Positions 9,119 through 19,034 of a DNA stretch of 64,000 nt are shown here, one piece after another; the stretch's first letter is position 1; every line of letters begins with the position of its first letter. The DNA is from Methylobacter sp. (GTDB taxonomy: Bacteria; Pseudomonadota; Gammaproteobacteria; Methylococcales; Methylomonadaceae): positions 9,999-73,998 of the forward strand of contig JAPLRU010000066.1 of assembly GCA_026399025.1 (NCBI GenBank), given 5' to 3'. The translations under genes and the position numbers were made by a program. A model generated the notes under the pieces. It was not told the origin of the DNA, ran no database searches, and saw nothing but the letters and a program-made list of their open reading frames with translations.

Positions 9119-12100
9119 ATGAGAATGTATAAACGAGTGCTTTCACGGCTCCTGCTGCTGTATATTCTGGCAGGGTGTGTAGTAATCGGAATAGCGGTTA
9201 CAACGCTGGTCAAAAAAGAGGTGCAGACCTCTACCTATCAAGCGCGTTATCTCTCGGAAATCAGTAAGCAATTGAGTTCGGAACTCAAGCAAGGCCATAG
9301 TTCGGCGATACGTTATCCCGACCACGGCCCTTACGATCAACGCTTGGGTTACACGCTGCTGTCGGAGCAAATTGCGCGCTTGGAAAAAGCGGGTTACGGC
9401 GTGACTACGCAAGCCTCTATTTCGCCGATGATGAGCAAGCTGGTCGATGACTACGGCCTGTTTCCGATCTATCAAGAGAAAACCCAAGCGGGGCTCCGCA
9501 TTGTCGACCAAACCAACCAAACCCTATTCAGCGCGGTCTATCCTACCCACGGTTACCCCAATTTCAATGCCATCCCGCCGGTGATATTAAACACCTTGCT
9601 GTTTATAGAAAACCGGGAATTGCTTGACGAAAATCATAAAAACATCAATCCGGCCGTGGAATGGGATCGTTTGGGCTTTGCCGCCTTGCAAATGATGGCG
9701 CGAAAACTGGGCGCGGATATCAACGTGCCCGGCGGCAGCACCTTGGCTACGCAATTGGAAAAATACCGGCATTCGCCGGACGGCTATACCGAGTCCATGC
9801 TGGAAAAGCTTCGCCAAATGGCCAGCGCGTCGATACGCGCTTATCTGCTGGGGCCGGATACGCGCGAGATGAGACGGCAAATCGCTCTGGCCTATTTGAA
9901 CTCGATGCCGCTGGCTGCGACTCAGAAATTAGGCGAGGTGCATGGCTTGGGCGACGGTTTGGCGGCTTGGTTCGGCGCCGATTTCAATACGGTTAACCAG
10001 TTGCTCAGCCCGGCCGCCTTAGAGGACGTAAGAGCCTCGCTCGATCAACAAACGATCGTTCCCACCGCCATGAAAAACGGAGACGGCTCAATCGAGACAG
10101 AACCGAAAGATGTCCATTCAACCGAACGGGTCACCCGTCAACAAGCGTTAGCCTACCGGCAGGTGCTGAGTATTCTGTTGTCGCAAAGACGGCCTTCTTA
10201 TCTTTTGGGGGCCGGTTACGACGCCTTGCAAAAACTGACCGACAGCTATTTGCGCATTTTGGCGGAGCAGGGGGTTATTTCGCCCTCTTTACGGGATGCG
10301 GCTTTACAAGTTCCCACAGTACGCACGCTGAGTCCCGAGTCCCTACCGGCCAAATTTATGGTCGAACAAAAAACCCAAAATGTGCTGCGCACTCGCCTTG
10401 CCAAAACATTGGGCATGAAGTCCAACTATGAGTTGGATCGTCTCGATTTAACCGTTAAAACCACGCTCGATTACGGCATCCAACAAGCGGTAACTCAGGA
10501 ATTACGTCGCTTGGGCGAACCCGATAAAGCCCGCGCCGCCGGCATCGTGGGTTTTAGAATGCTGAATGAGAATATCGATTTGGCCCCCATCGTGTATAGC
10601 TTGATGTTGTTTGAGCGCAGCGACAAAGGCAACGTGCTGCGCATCCAAACCGATAATTACGATCAGCCGCTCGATATTAATGAAGGTATTCGGCTTGATT
10701 TGGGATCAACCGCCAAGTTGCGGACAATGGTGCATTACCTGGAACTCGTTACCGAAATCTACCAGCAGTATAAAGACCGGCCGGTGAAGGAGTTGAGCCG
10801 GATAGAATTACATCCGCGCGATTACTTATCGGCCTGGGTGATTACGCAATTGCGGGCGAATCCGAAAGTAATGCTGGAGGATTTGCTTAACCAAGCGTTG
10901 GATCGGCGCTACTCGGCCAGCCCTTATGAAAGCTTTTACACCGGCGGAGGCGTGCATAGTTTTAATAACTTTACTAAGGATGAAAATCAAAAAATCATGT
11001 CGGTGCGCGACGCCTTGCGCGATTCGGTCAATCTGGTCTTTATCCGGTTAATGCGCGACTTGGTCTACCATCACCTTTATAAGCCGGACGGCATAGCGCG
11101 ATGGCTGGAAATCCCTGACGATCCCCGGCGTTTTGAATACCTGGAACGCTTTGCGGATAAGGAAGGTCTGGTTTATTTAAGACGTTTTTACGACAAATAC
11201 CACGGCAAGCCGACCGAAGACATTATGGAATTGCTGACCCAGAGAGTGATCGCCAAGCCGTCGCGTCTGACCATGCTTTTTGAGGCGGTTTATCCGGATG
11301 CGGATGTTGCTGCGCTAAGCCGCTATTTGAAAGCGCACTTGAGCTCCGTTAGCTTAAACGCCGAAGATATCGATCAACTTTTTTATAAATATTCACCGGC
11401 GAATTTCGATTTGCAAGACCAAGGCTATATCACCAAAGTTCATCCTCTTGAATTGTGGCTGGTCGGCTATCTGATCCAGCATCCCGACGCCTCGCGTAGC
11501 GAAGTAATCGAAGCCAGTAGCCAACAGCGGCAGGATGTGTACCGGTGGCTGTTTAAAAGCAGCCGCAAAAACGCCCAACAGCGGCGCATTATGACCTTGC
11601 TGGAAGATGAGGCTTTTAAACAGATTCATACCGCATGGGATCATCTGGGTTATCCGTTTGGATCGTTAACGCCTTCTTATGCGACCTCCATCGGCGCTTC
11701 GGGTGACCGCCCGGCGGCACTGGCGGAACTGATGGGGATTTTACGCAATGACGGCGCCCGCTTGCCGACAGTCCGCTTTGACAGCTTGCATTATGCGCAG
11801 TCGACACCTTATGAAACCGTGCTCGATAAATTGCCCGAGCAAGGCCAGCAAGTGCTTGCGCCCGAGATAGCAAAAGCGGCGCGCGGCGCACTTATCGGCG
11901 TGGTCGAGGCGGGAACGGCAGGGCGGCTGCGCGGCGTTTATAAAAGCGCCGACGGCAAACCGTTGTCGGTGGGCGGAAAAACCGGAACCGGCGATCATCG
12001 CCGGGAAAAATGGGGAGCAGGGGGGCGCTTAATTGAGTCGGTATTTATCAGTCGCGCCGCCACCTTTACGTTCTTTCTCGGAGAGCGTTTTTTTGGCGTG

Positions 12101-12298
12101 ATTACCGCTTATGTCGCCGGGCCGGATGCCGAGCGCTATCACTTTACCAGTTCATTGCCGGTGCAAATCATCAAGTTTCTGGAGCCGACCTTGTCGCCTT
12201 TGTTGAATAAAACCGCTGACGGCGGCACTCACGACTTGCCGGCAGAGTCAAAAATGGTAGCGGCTATCAAGGACCCCGCCGCCGTATCTCCGCCTTAG
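9119..12298 (+). CDS. Bifunctional penicillin-binding protein (transglycosylase/transpeptidase)
   Basis: A 1059-residue class A PBP-like peptidoglycan synthase. An N-terminal membrane anchor (residues 8-30) is followed by a GT51 glycosyltransferase region with ENRELLDENH and GGSTLATQLEKYRH near residue 205. The transpeptidase carries SxxK as GSTAK near 527, SVN as DSVNLVF near 636 and KTGTGD near 953. The protein is longer than a typical PBP1 (about 800 residues), mainly through extra sequence between the SVN and KTG motifs. The start is uncertain: ATG 9119 and ATG 9125 are both possible and neither has a strong ribosome-binding site. The kinase/regulator pair follows after 200 bp. Confidence 0.85.
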   Translation: MRMYKRVLSRLLLLYILAGCVVIGIAVTTLVKKEVQTSTYQARYLSEISKQLSSELKQGHSSAIRYPDHGPYDQRLGYTLLSEQIARLEKAGYGVTTQASISPMMSKLVDDYGLFPIYQEKTQAGLRIVDQTNQTLFSAVYPTHGYPNFNAIPPVILNTLLFIENRELLDENHKNINPAVEWDRLGFAALQMMARKLGADINVPGGSTLATQLEKYRHSPDGYTESMLEKLRQMASASIRAYLLGPDTREMRRQIALAYLNSMPLAATQKLGEVHGLGDGLAAWFGADFNTVNQLLSPAALEDVRASLDQQTIVPTAMKNGDGSIETEPKDVHSTERVTRQQALAYRQVLSILLSQRRPSYLLGAGYDALQKLTDSYLRILAEQGVISPSLRDAALQVPTVRTLSPESLPAKFMVEQKTQNVLRTRLAKTLGMKSNYELDRLDLTVKTTLDYGIQQAVTQELRRLGEPDKARAAGIVGFRMLNENIDLAPIVYSLMLFERSDKGNVLRIQTDNYDQPLDINEGIRLDLGSTAKLRTMVHYLELVTEIYQQYKDRPVKELSRIELHPRDYLSAWVITQLRANPKVMLEDLLNQALDRRYSASPYESFYTGGGVHSFNNFTKDENQKIMSVRDALRDSVNLVFIRLMRDLVYHHLYKPDGIARWLEIPDDPRRFEYLERFADKEGLVYLRRFYDKYHGKPTEDIMELLTQRVIAKPSRLTMLFEAVYPDADVAALSRYLKAHLSSVSLNAEDIDQLFYKYSPANFDLQDQGYITKVHPLELWLVGYLIQHPDASRSEVIEASSQQRQDVYRWLFKSSRKNAQQRRIMTLLEDEAFKQIHTAWDHLGYPFGSLTPSYATSIGASGDRPAALAELMGILRNDGARLPTVRFDSLHYAQSTPYETVLDKLPEQGQQVLAPEIAKAARGALIGVVEAGTAGRLRGVYKSADGKPLSVGGKTGTGDHRREKWGAGGRLIESVFISRAATFTFFLGERFFGVITAYVAGPDAERYHFTSSLPVQIIKFLEPTLSPLLNKTADGGTHDLPAESKMVAAIKDPAAVSPP

Positions 12299-12303
12299 AC
12301 CGT

Positions 12304-12388
12304 TGAATATAGAGTCCGAAGTGAATAAAACGATAGCCGATTCTCTCCAGACTTGGCGTCGCTCTATTAATTCCGGGCTCTATATTTA
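12304..12388. repeat. Imperfect inverted repeat after the PBP gene
   Basis: AATATAGAG-TCCG near 12304 pairs with CGGG-CTCTATATT near 12380 across a loop of about 55 bases. No T-run follows directly, so it is a weak candidate for transcript-end structure. Confidence 0.35.
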
Positions 12389-12496
12389 TTTTTAAAGAAA
12401 AGGTATTTCCAGATACGTCTTTGCAATAACCGACTGTACGTTATAAGCAAGCGGCATCCAACAAACAATCCTTTTCACCGTGACGGCTTATTTTAA

Positions 12497-13948
12497 ATGA
12501 AACCGATTTTTTATCACCCCGCCCAGCGCCGCGGCTTGGCCTTTCTGGGAATGTTGCTGCTGGCTTTGGCCATACTTGGCGGTATGATCTGGCGTAATGT
12601 CCATCACTTTGAAACGGTTTTTTCCTATGTCAATTATTCGCACCGCATTCAAAATGTATCGGTGGGTTTACAGCAATCGTTGATTGAATACCTGACCGAA
12701 ACCGTGCCGGATTCGCATCCCGAAGCCTTGACCAAAACCTTGGACGAGATGGACGCTTTAATGATGGATAACCGCTATTTATCGGTGGAAACCCGAGCAG
12801 GCCTGGAAACGGTCAGAGCCATGTTGGCCGATTTATCGCTGCAAAAAAAAGAAGAAAGACATAATCGACTGCTGGCGGCCCTCAAGCTAATGAGTCAAAC
12901 GCTGGATAACGAGTCGTTGCAACGCGAAGAATTACTCGAAGACATCAGTCGGGATACGCAAATCGAATTGTATGTCGCCCTGGCCGTGTTCTTGGCGATA
13001 TTGTTTGTGGCGGTTCTATTTTTACGCTTTCGCATCCTGCATCCGCTGAATGATTTGAGAGAACTGCTCCAGCATTTGACCGAAGAAAATTTTACGCCGA
13101 TTACCACGGATCACCTTGACCCTTTGCTGTTACCGGTATTTAACAGTTATAACGAGATGGTTAAACACCTCGCTGAACTGGAAGACGCCAATCGCCTCCA
13201 TGCCCAGTCCTTGCAGCATGAAGTAAGGCTGGCTACGCAAGCCTTACTGGAACAACAATACAGTCTGGCGAGGGCCGACCGCTTGGCGGCCACGGGCGAA
13301 GTGGCGGCCGAATTGGCTCATGAGATACGTAACCCATTGGCGGGCATCCAAATGGCCATCCACAATTTACGCCGTGATATTGATGACCAAGATCAGTTGG
13401 AAAGACTGGATTTGATCAATGCCGAGCTAAAACGCATGGCCAGACTGCTTAACGACATGCTTGATCAAAGCCGTCATTCGCCGGAAGTGGCGAACGCTTT
13501 TGATATGCATACGTTAATCCGGAACTTGGTCGCGTTGACGCGTTACCAGATCGCCGAAACCATACACCTGCAAATAGACGCTCCCTGCCCGTTGCCGGTG
13601 CATTTGCCTGAGAGCGGCATACGGCAAGCCTTGCTGAATTTGATCCTGAATGCCGCCGATGCCCTTGAAGGTAATGCCGGCACTATCTGCGTCAAAGTCA
13701 GAGCGGACCAACAAGGCTTACGAATCGACGTGCAGGATGACGGCATCGGTTTCTCCAAGGACATGCTGGAGCATGGTATTCGGCCGTTCCGCACCAGCCG
13801 TCAGCGCGGCACCGGTTTAGGCTTGTCTATGGTACAGCGCTTCGTCAAAGACGTCGGTGGTACAATCCTGCTGACCAATCAACCGTCTCATGGCGCCTGC
13901 GTCTCCTTATTGCTACCCAACGACTGTATTATCCGGGATAAATTATGA
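12497..13948 (+). CDS. Sensor histidine kinase
   Basis: A 483-residue membrane kinase. A membrane segment near residues 12-32, an extracytoplasmic helical region and a second segment near 153-176 lead into a HAMP-like linker. HisKA carries the phospho-accepting His in ELAHEIRNPLAGI near residue 277. The ATPase domain has the N box LILNAADAL, G1 DDGIGF and G2 GTGLGLSMV. Its stop overlaps the start of the response regulator by 4 bp, so the two are translationally coupled partners. The signal is unknown; the upstream PBP suggests, but does not prove, a cell-envelope link. Confidence 0.9.
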   Translation: MKPIFYHPAQRRGLAFLGMLLLALAILGGMIWRNVHHFETVFSYVNYSHRIQNVSVGLQQSLIEYLTETVPDSHPEALTKTLDEMDALMMDNRYLSVETRAGLETVRAMLADLSLQKKEERHNRLLAALKLMSQTLDNESLQREELLEDISRDTQIELYVALAVFLAILFVAVLFLRFRILHPLNDLRELLQHLTEENFTPITTDHLDPLLLPVFNSYNEMVKHLAELEDANRLHAQSLQHEVRLATQALLEQQYSLARADRLAATGEVAAELAHEIRNPLAGIQMAIHNLRRDIDDQDQLERLDLINAELKRMARLLNDMLDQSRHSPEVANAFDMHTLIRNLVALTRYQIAETIHLQIDAPCPLPVHLPESGIRQALLNLILNAADALEGNAGTICVKVRADQQGLRIDVQDDGIGFSKDMLEHGIRPFRTSRQRGTGLGLSMVQRFVKDVGGTILLTNQPSHGACVSLLLPNDCIIRDKL

Positions 13949-15519
13949 TAGAAACCTTGCTCATCATTGAAGATGAAAAACTGCTAGGCTCCGAATTGTC
14001 GCGTCATTACCGGCAATCCGGTTGGGAAGTGGTGCTGGCGACCCGTCTGAGTGAGGCCAAGGATTTGTTGCTGAATAAAAAATTGGAACCGTTACTGATT
14101 CTTTCGGATATGAATTTACCGGATGGTAACGCGCTGGACTTCATGGAGAAAATCAAAAAAAACAGTAATTCCGCCGACGCTGCCGGAGATGGCGGAGGTA
14201 GAGCATTGCCGGGAGCACTTGCCGACGACTCCAGGGATGGCGGAGGTAGAGCATTGCCGGGAGCATTTGCCGACGACGCCAGGGATGGCGGAGGTAGAGC
14301 ATTGCCGGGAGCATTTGCCGACGACTCCAGGGATGGAGGAGGTAGAGCGTTGCCGGGAGCATTCGCCGAGTGGCTGTTTTTAACCGGCTACGGCAGTGTG
14401 CCGGATTCGGTCCGGGCATTACGGCTGGGCGCTTATGATTTCCTGGAAAAACCTTGCGATTTGGAACGCCTTGATCTGGTCGTCGCCAGCGCCGCGCGCA
14501 GTGCGTCAATCCAGCGCCGCGTCGTCGATCAAACCAAGCACCGGCATCGGCGTTATTCGCCGGATGCTTACGTCGGCCATAGCCGGCAGGCGCAGAGCAT
14601 ACGGCAGCTTTTGGCTAAACTGAACCAAGTGCCGTTCAGCGCGCTGATTATCGGCGGCGAGAGCGGCACCGGCAAAGGCCTTGCCGCGCGCATCTTGCAT
14701 TACGGCGGCTCCCGCGCCCAGCAGCCGATGATTGAAGTGAACTGCGCGGCTTTACCCAGAGAATTGCTGGAATCGGAATTATTCGGTCATGAGCCCGGCG
14801 CCTTTACCGGAGCCGCGGGACGCCATCGCGGCCTGCTCGAACAGGCCGACGGCGGCACCTTGTTCATGGACGAAATCGGTGAAATGCCGTTGGATTTGCA
14901 GGCCAAATTGCTCAAAGTCATTGAAGACCACAAAGTCCGGCGCTTGGGCGGAGAAAAGGAAATCCAGGTCGATGTGCAAATCGTTGCGGCCAGCAACCGC
15001 GATCTGGAAAAAATGGCGCTGGACGGCAGCTTTCGCGCCGATTTATACCATCGATTAAGCGTGTTCAAACTGATCTTGCCGCCGCTACGCGAGGCGGTAG
15101 AGGACCTGGACGAATTGGTGCCGCTGTTTGTCGCTGAATACAACGCCAAAGCCGGACGGCAGGTCAAAGACATCCCCAATGCGGTGTGGGACAAACTGAA
15201 AGCGCACTATTGGCCGGGCAATGTCCGGGAATTGCGTAACGTCATTGAGCGTTGCGTATTATTCGCCGACGGGCCGACCTTCCCCGGACAATGGCTGCAA
15301 TTGCCCGGCCAGCCTTCGGCAGAAGCCTTGCAAACCGAGCAGGGCATTTGGTTGCCGTTGGACGGCAGCATGGCATTGGACGATATGGATTGCTTTATTA
15401 TCAAAACCGCTCTGGAGCGGGCGGATAACAATCTGACCGCCGCCGCCAGAGCGCTGGGCGCTACGCGGGAAACATTACGTTATCGGGTGCGGAAATATAA
15501 CTTGAAAACAGCCGATTGA
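13945..15519 (+). CDS. NtrC-family sigma-54-dependent response regulator with a repeat insert
   Basis: A 524-residue regulator. The receiver has the acidic cluster IIEDEK, the phospho-acceptor Asp in LILSDMNLPDG, the conserved Thr in LTGYG and the Lys in LEKPCD. Between helix 3 and strand 4 it carries about 65 extra residues made of a 16-residue repeat (DGGGRALPGAFADDSR). The AAA+ domain has Walker A GGESGTGKGLAARIL, the sigma-54 contact motif GAFTGA and Walker B GTLFMDEIGEMP. The C-terminus is a Fis-type helix-turn-helix (NLTAAARALGATRETLRYR). It should act with the adjacent kinase on sigma-54 promoters. Whether the receiver still folds around the insert is open. Confidence 0.9.
   Translation: MIETLLIIEDEKLLGSELSRHYRQSGWEVVLATRLSEAKDLLLNKKLEPLLILSDMNLPDGNALDFMEKIKKNSNSADAAGDGGGRALPGALADDSRDGGGRALPGAFADDARDGGGRALPGAFADDSRDGGGRALPGAFAEWLFLTGYGSVPDSVRALRLGAYDFLEKPCDLERLDLVVASAARSASIQRRVVDQTKHRHRRYSPDAYVGHSRQAQSIRQLLAKLNQVPFSALIIGGESGTGKGLAARILHYGGSRAQQPMIEVNCAALPRELLESELFGHEPGAFTGAAGRHRGLLEQADGGTLFMDEIGEMPLDLQAKLLKVIEDHKVRRLGGEKEIQVDVQIVAASNRDLEKMALDGSFRADLYHRLSVFKLILPPLREAVEDLDELVPLFVAEYNAKAGRQVKDIPNAVWDKLKAHYWPGNVRELRNVIERCVLFADGPTFPGQWLQLPGQPSAEALQTEQGIWLPLDGSMALDDMDCFIIKTALERADNNLTAAARALGATRETLRYRVRKYNLKTAD
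14188..14370 (+). repeat. 48-nt in-frame tandem repeat inside the receiver domain
   Basis: Four tandem units start at 14188, 14236, 14284 and 14332; the last is incomplete, giving about 3.8 copies. A partial unit tail is also recognisable from about 14173. Each unit is 48 nt, adding 16 residues without a frameshift. Units differ at a few bases only, which points to recent expansion. The array is open in more than one frame and on the other strand. Confidence 0.9.
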
Positions 15520-15609
15520 GGATACGGCTCCTCATATAATGGCATGTAGATGCCATTATCGTTCCCGCGCTCCAGAGCCTGTGAAAGTATTCGGTTTAGA
15601 ACAAAAGCA

Positions 15610-15752
15610 TTCACCACGAAGGCACGAAGAGCACGAAGGAAAAAAATAATTATTTAAACTCAGTGTATTGAAAACTTTGTGTCCTCGGCAACTGCTCCTG
15701 CGTTGCTCTACCTCCTGCATCCTTACAGGTCGTTCGTGCCTTCGTAGTGAAC
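15610..15752. repeat. TTCACCACGAAG-family inverted repeat, long copy
   Basis: Starts TTCACCACGAAGGCACGAAG and ends with CGTGCCTTCGTAGTGAAC, flanking about 100 bp. It lies between the convergent regulator and pncC genes. It is related to the copies at 8803 and 34775. Confidence 0.7.
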
Positions 15753-15757
15753 TAAGC

Positions 15758-16240
15758 TCAGTAAAACAACCAAATTCCCTCCAGTGCGCTTTTCACCGTC
15801 TGCTCCCTTATTTGCCGCCGGTTTCCGGCGAATTTCTTTTTAACCGTCTTGGCTTCCCCGTTTTTATGCACCCACGCAATAAACACGGTACCGACCGGCT
15901 TATCCGGCGTTTCGCCATCCGGTCCGGCTATACCGGTGACGGCAACGGCCACATCGGCATCGCTGCGCGCTAAGGCGCCCGCCGCCATTTCCGCCGCTGT
16001 TTCGGCGCTTACCGCACCGTAGTGCTCCAGCGTGTGCGGATTGACTCCCAACATTTGCACTTTCGCGGCATTGCTGTAAGTCACAAAGCCCCGATCGAAC
16101 CAAGTCGAACTGCCCGGAACTTCGGTAATCGCTTGAGCTATACCGCCTCCGGTGCAGGACTCGGCGGTGGCTATGGTTTTTCTGCGGACTTTTAAAATGT
16201 GCCCGACTTGCTCGGCCAATTCAAATAATTCGGTATCCAT
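15758..16240 (-). CDS. pncC: Nicotinamide-nucleotide amidohydrolase (CinA C-terminal family)
   Basis: A 160-residue stand-alone CinA C-terminal domain that deamidates NMN to NaMN in pyridine nucleotide salvage. Hallmarks are IATAESCTGGGIAQAIT near residue 23, YSNAAKVQMLGV, GAVSAETAAEMAAGA and VAVTGIAGPDGETPDKPVGTV. The start MDTELFELAE at 16240 is chosen: the family begins here and a GAGGT site precedes it. A longer frame to 16501 would run into the divergent mutS gene and shows no homology. Confidence 0.92.
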   Translation of the reverse strand: MDTELFELAEQVGHILKVRRKTIATAESCTGGGIAQAITEVPGSSTWFDRGFVTYSNAAKVQMLGVNPHTLEHYGAVSAETAAEMAAGALARSDADVAVAVTGIAGPDGETPDKPVGTVFIAWVHKNGEAKTVKKKFAGNRRQIREQTVKSALEGIWLFY

Positions 16241-16276
16241 GATGTGACCTCGTGCGACTTCGGATAAAATAGACCC

Positions 16277-18859
16277 ATGAGTATAAAACAAAAAACCGCC
16301 GAACAGCACACCCCGATGATGCAGCAATTTATGCGCATCAAAGCCGAACACCCCGATACCCTGTTGTTTTACCGTATGGGGGACTTTTACGAACTGTTTT
16401 TCGACGACGCCAAAAAGGCTTCGCAACTGCTGGATATTACCTTGACCAGCCGGGGGCAATCGGGAGGACTGCCGATTCCTATGGCGGGTATTCCTTATCA
16501 CGCCGCCGAAGGCTACCTTGCCAAGCTGTTAAAACACGGCGAATCCATCGCAATCTGCGAACAAATCGGCGATCCTGCAACCTCCAAAGGTCCGGTCGAG
16601 CGTAAAGTCGTGCGTATCGTGACGCCCGGCACTGTCACCGACGAAGCTTTACTCGAAGACCGCAAAGATAATTTATTGGTTGCGCTGTGTGCGCTGCCAA
16701 GTTCCAACTCGACTACGCAGCACGGCATCGCCGGCCTGGATTTAACCAGCGGCCGTTTTGTGTTGCAGCAAGTGGAATCCATCGATCAGCTGTTAAGCGA
16801 AATCGGCCGTTTGAATCCGGCCGAACTGCTGTTTAGCGAAGATTGGCCGTTACCTGCAAGCTTAAAACAGCGTAGCGGTTTATGCCGAAGACCGCCTTGG
16901 CATTTTGACACCGAAAGCGCCAAGCAATTGGTGCTAAAGCAGTTTAACATTCTTGATTTAAAAGGTTACGGCTGCGAGAACATGCCCGCCGCGATCGCTG
17001 CCGCGGGCGGTTTATTGCAGTACGTGAAAGACACCCAGCAAAGCGCATTGCCGCATATTCAAGGCATCCGCACCGAAAGCAGCGACGACAGCATTTTGCT
17101 GGACGCGTCCAGCCGCCGTAATCTGGAACTGGATTTCCATCCGTCCGGGCAACTGCAATACACCTTATTCGGCGTGCTGGATAAAACCGCAACCGCGATG
17201 GGTAGCCGTTGTTTACGGCGCTGGATCAACCGGCCTCTGCGCGATCATGATCTGTTGAACAACCGTTATGCCTGTATAGACACCTTGCTTAACGTGTTGC
17301 TGTATCGCGATATTCAAAGCCACTTGCGGCAAGTGGGCGATATTGAACGGATCAGTTCCCGTATCGCATTAAAATCGGCGCGGCCGCGCGATTTGCTGGT
17401 GTTACGTAATACCTTAGCGGTGCTGCCCGCACTGCAACAGACGCTATCCGGCGGCGATAACCCGCAGCTTACGCAGTTATGCGAACAAATCGGCGAGCAG
17501 CCTGAGATATTAAAGCTATTACAAGCCGCCATCATCGACAATCCGCCGGTGCTGATTCGCGACGGCGGCGTGATTGCGCCCGGCTATCATCCCGAACTGG
17601 ACGAGTTGCGCAACCTGAGCCAGAACGCCGACCAGTTCCTGATCGATATGGAAAACCGCGAAAAAGCGGCGACCGGCATCAGTACGCTGAAAGTCAATTA
17701 CAACCGGGTGCATGGCTATTACATTGAGATTTCCAACCTTCATGCGGAAAAAGTCCCCGCGCATTACACCCGCAAGCAAACCTTAAAAGGCGCCGAGCGT
17801 TACATTACCGAAGAGTTGAAATTGTTTGAAGACAAAGTGCTCAGCGCCAAGGAAAAATCGCTGTCTTTCGAAAAAGCCTTGTACGATGAATTACTGAACC
17901 TCATCGGCGCGTCGTTAATCCCGTTGCAACAATGCGCCGCCGCCTTGGCCGAGCTGGATGTACTGGTCAATTTTGCCGAACGCGCCGAAACTTTGAATTT
18001 AGCGCAACCGACGCTGGTCGATGAACCCGGCATCGAGATTGAAGCCGGTCGGCATCTGGTGGTTGAGCAGGTTTCGGATATTCCGTTTGTGCCCAATGAC
18101 TTGTCGTTTTCCAACCAGCGCCGGATGCTGGTCATTACCGGTCCGAACATGGGCGGTAAATCGACTTATATGCGCCAAGCCGCGTTGATCGTATTAATCG
18201 CCCATATCGGCTGTTACGTTCCGGCCAAGACTTTAACGTGTGGGCCTGTCGACAAGATTTTCACCCGTATCGGGGCCTCCGACGATTTGTCCAGCGGCCG
18301 CTCGACCTTTATGGTGGAAATGTCGGAAACCGCCAACATCCTGCATAACGCCACTTCGAACAGCCTGATCCTGATGGACGAAATTGGCCGCGGCACCAGC
18401 ACTTTTGACGGCTTGTCGTTAGCCTGGGCTTGCGCCGATCATCTGGCTAAAGAAACTCAGGCGTTTACCTTGTTCGCGACGCATTATTTCGAGTTAACCT
18501 CGCTGCCCGAAGAGCAAAAAACCATCGCAAACGTGCATCTGGATGCGATGGAGCACGGCGACAAGATCGTTTTTTTACATGCGGTCAAAGACGGCCCGGC
18601 CAGCCAGAGTTACGGCTTGCAAGTGGCGTCGTTAGCCGGTGTGCCGCGTTCGGTGATCGATAAAGCAAAAGCCAAATTACGGCATTTGGAAGACCATGCC
18701 TATATTGAGCAGCAAGCCGAAACCGGGGTTAAGCAGCTGGATTTGTTTTCATCGAAAGAATGCCATCCGGCGGTGGTTTTGCTGGAAGACATGAACCCGG
18801 ATGAACTGAGTCCCAAGCAGGCGTTGGAATTGCTTTACCGGCTTAAGGGGATGGTGTAG
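16277..18859 (+). CDS. mutS: DNA mismatch repair protein MutS
   Basis: An 860-residue mismatch sensor of full family length. The mismatch-binding Phe-x-Glu is in [15 protein letters not shown] near residue 37. Connector, lever and clamp domains follow. The ATPase has Walker [14 protein letters not shown] near residue 621, the [14 protein letters not shown] segment, Walker [17 protein letters not shown] and the ATHYFELT motif. It acts with MutL to start strand-specific repair. It is divergent from pncC with only 36 bp between starts. Confidence 0.97.
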   Translation: MSIKQKTAEQHTPMMQQFMRIKAEHPDTLLFYRMGDFYELFFDDAKKASQLLDITLTSRGQSGGLPIPMAGIPYHAAEGYLAKLLKHGESIAICEQIGDPATSKGPVERKVVRIVTPGTVTDEALLEDRKDNLLVALCALPSSNSTTQHGIAGLDLTSGRFVLQQVESIDQLLSEIGRLNPAELLFSEDWPLPASLKQRSGLCRRPPWHFDTESAKQLVLKQFNILDLKGYGCENMPAAIAAAGGLLQYVKDTQQSALPHIQGIRTESSDDSILLDASSRRNLELDFHPSGQLQYTLFGVLDKTATAMGSRCLRRWINRPLRDHDLLNNRYACIDTLLNVLLYRDIQSHLRQVGDIERISSRIALKSARPRDLLVLRNTLAVLPALQQTLSGGDNPQLTQLCEQIGEQPEILKLLQAAIIDNPPVLIRDGGVIAPGYHPELDELRNLSQNADQFLIDMENREKAATGISTLKVNYNRVHGYYIEISNLHAEKVPAHYTRKQTLKGAERYITEELKLFEDKVLSAKEKSLSFEKALYDELLNLIGASLIPLQQCAAALAELDVLVNFAERAETLNLAQPTLVDEPGIEIEAGRHLVVEQVSDIPFVPNDLSFSNQRRMLVITGPNMGGKSTYMRQAALIVLIAHIGCYVPAKTLTCGPVDKIFTRIGASDDLSSGRSTFMVEMSETANILHNATSNSLILMDEIGRGTSTFDGLSLAWACADHLAKETQAFTLFATHYFELTSLPEEQKTIANVHLDAMEHGDKIVFLHAVKDGPASQSYGLQVASLAGVPRSVIDKAKAKLRHLEDHAYIEQQAETGVKQLDLFSSKECHPAVVLLEDMNPDELSPKQALELLYRLKGMV

Positions 18860-18923
18860 TTATAAAAACAAGTTGTAGCTTGCCGGATTTATAACTTTTG
18901 TATTGATAAGGCAAAAAAATTTC

Positions 18924-19017
18924 GTAGGCCGGGTTAGCGCTAGCGTAACCCAGCATTTTTGCGCGAGTGTGTCGGGTTACGTTATCTCGCTACGCTCAAT
19001 AAGCTAACCCGACCTAC
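18924..19017. repeat. GTAGGCCGGGTTAGCG-type palindromic repeat
   Basis: CGTAGGCCGGGTTAGCGCTAG at the left and CTAACCCGACCTAC at the right can pair. The inner part carries GTAACCC/GGGTTAC. It sits between the convergent mutS and 19035 genes, matching a widely dispersed intergenic repeat type of gammaproteobacteria. Confidence 0.7.
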
Positions 19018-19034
19018 CTCTACCGACCTTGATT

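Noticed and set aside
14173-14370. Possible CRISPR array
   Set aside because: Units are contiguous without unique spacers and are in frame inside a gene. No cas genes are in the window.
14153-14509. Open frames on the other strand and in a second frame through the 48-nt repeat
   Set aside because: They exist only because the repeat unit lacks stops in several frames; no ribosome-binding site or domain is present.
15758-16501. A 247-codon frame extending pncC upstream
   Set aside because: The extension overlaps the start of mutS on the other strand and has no homology. The CinA domain and a GAGGT site place the start at 16240.
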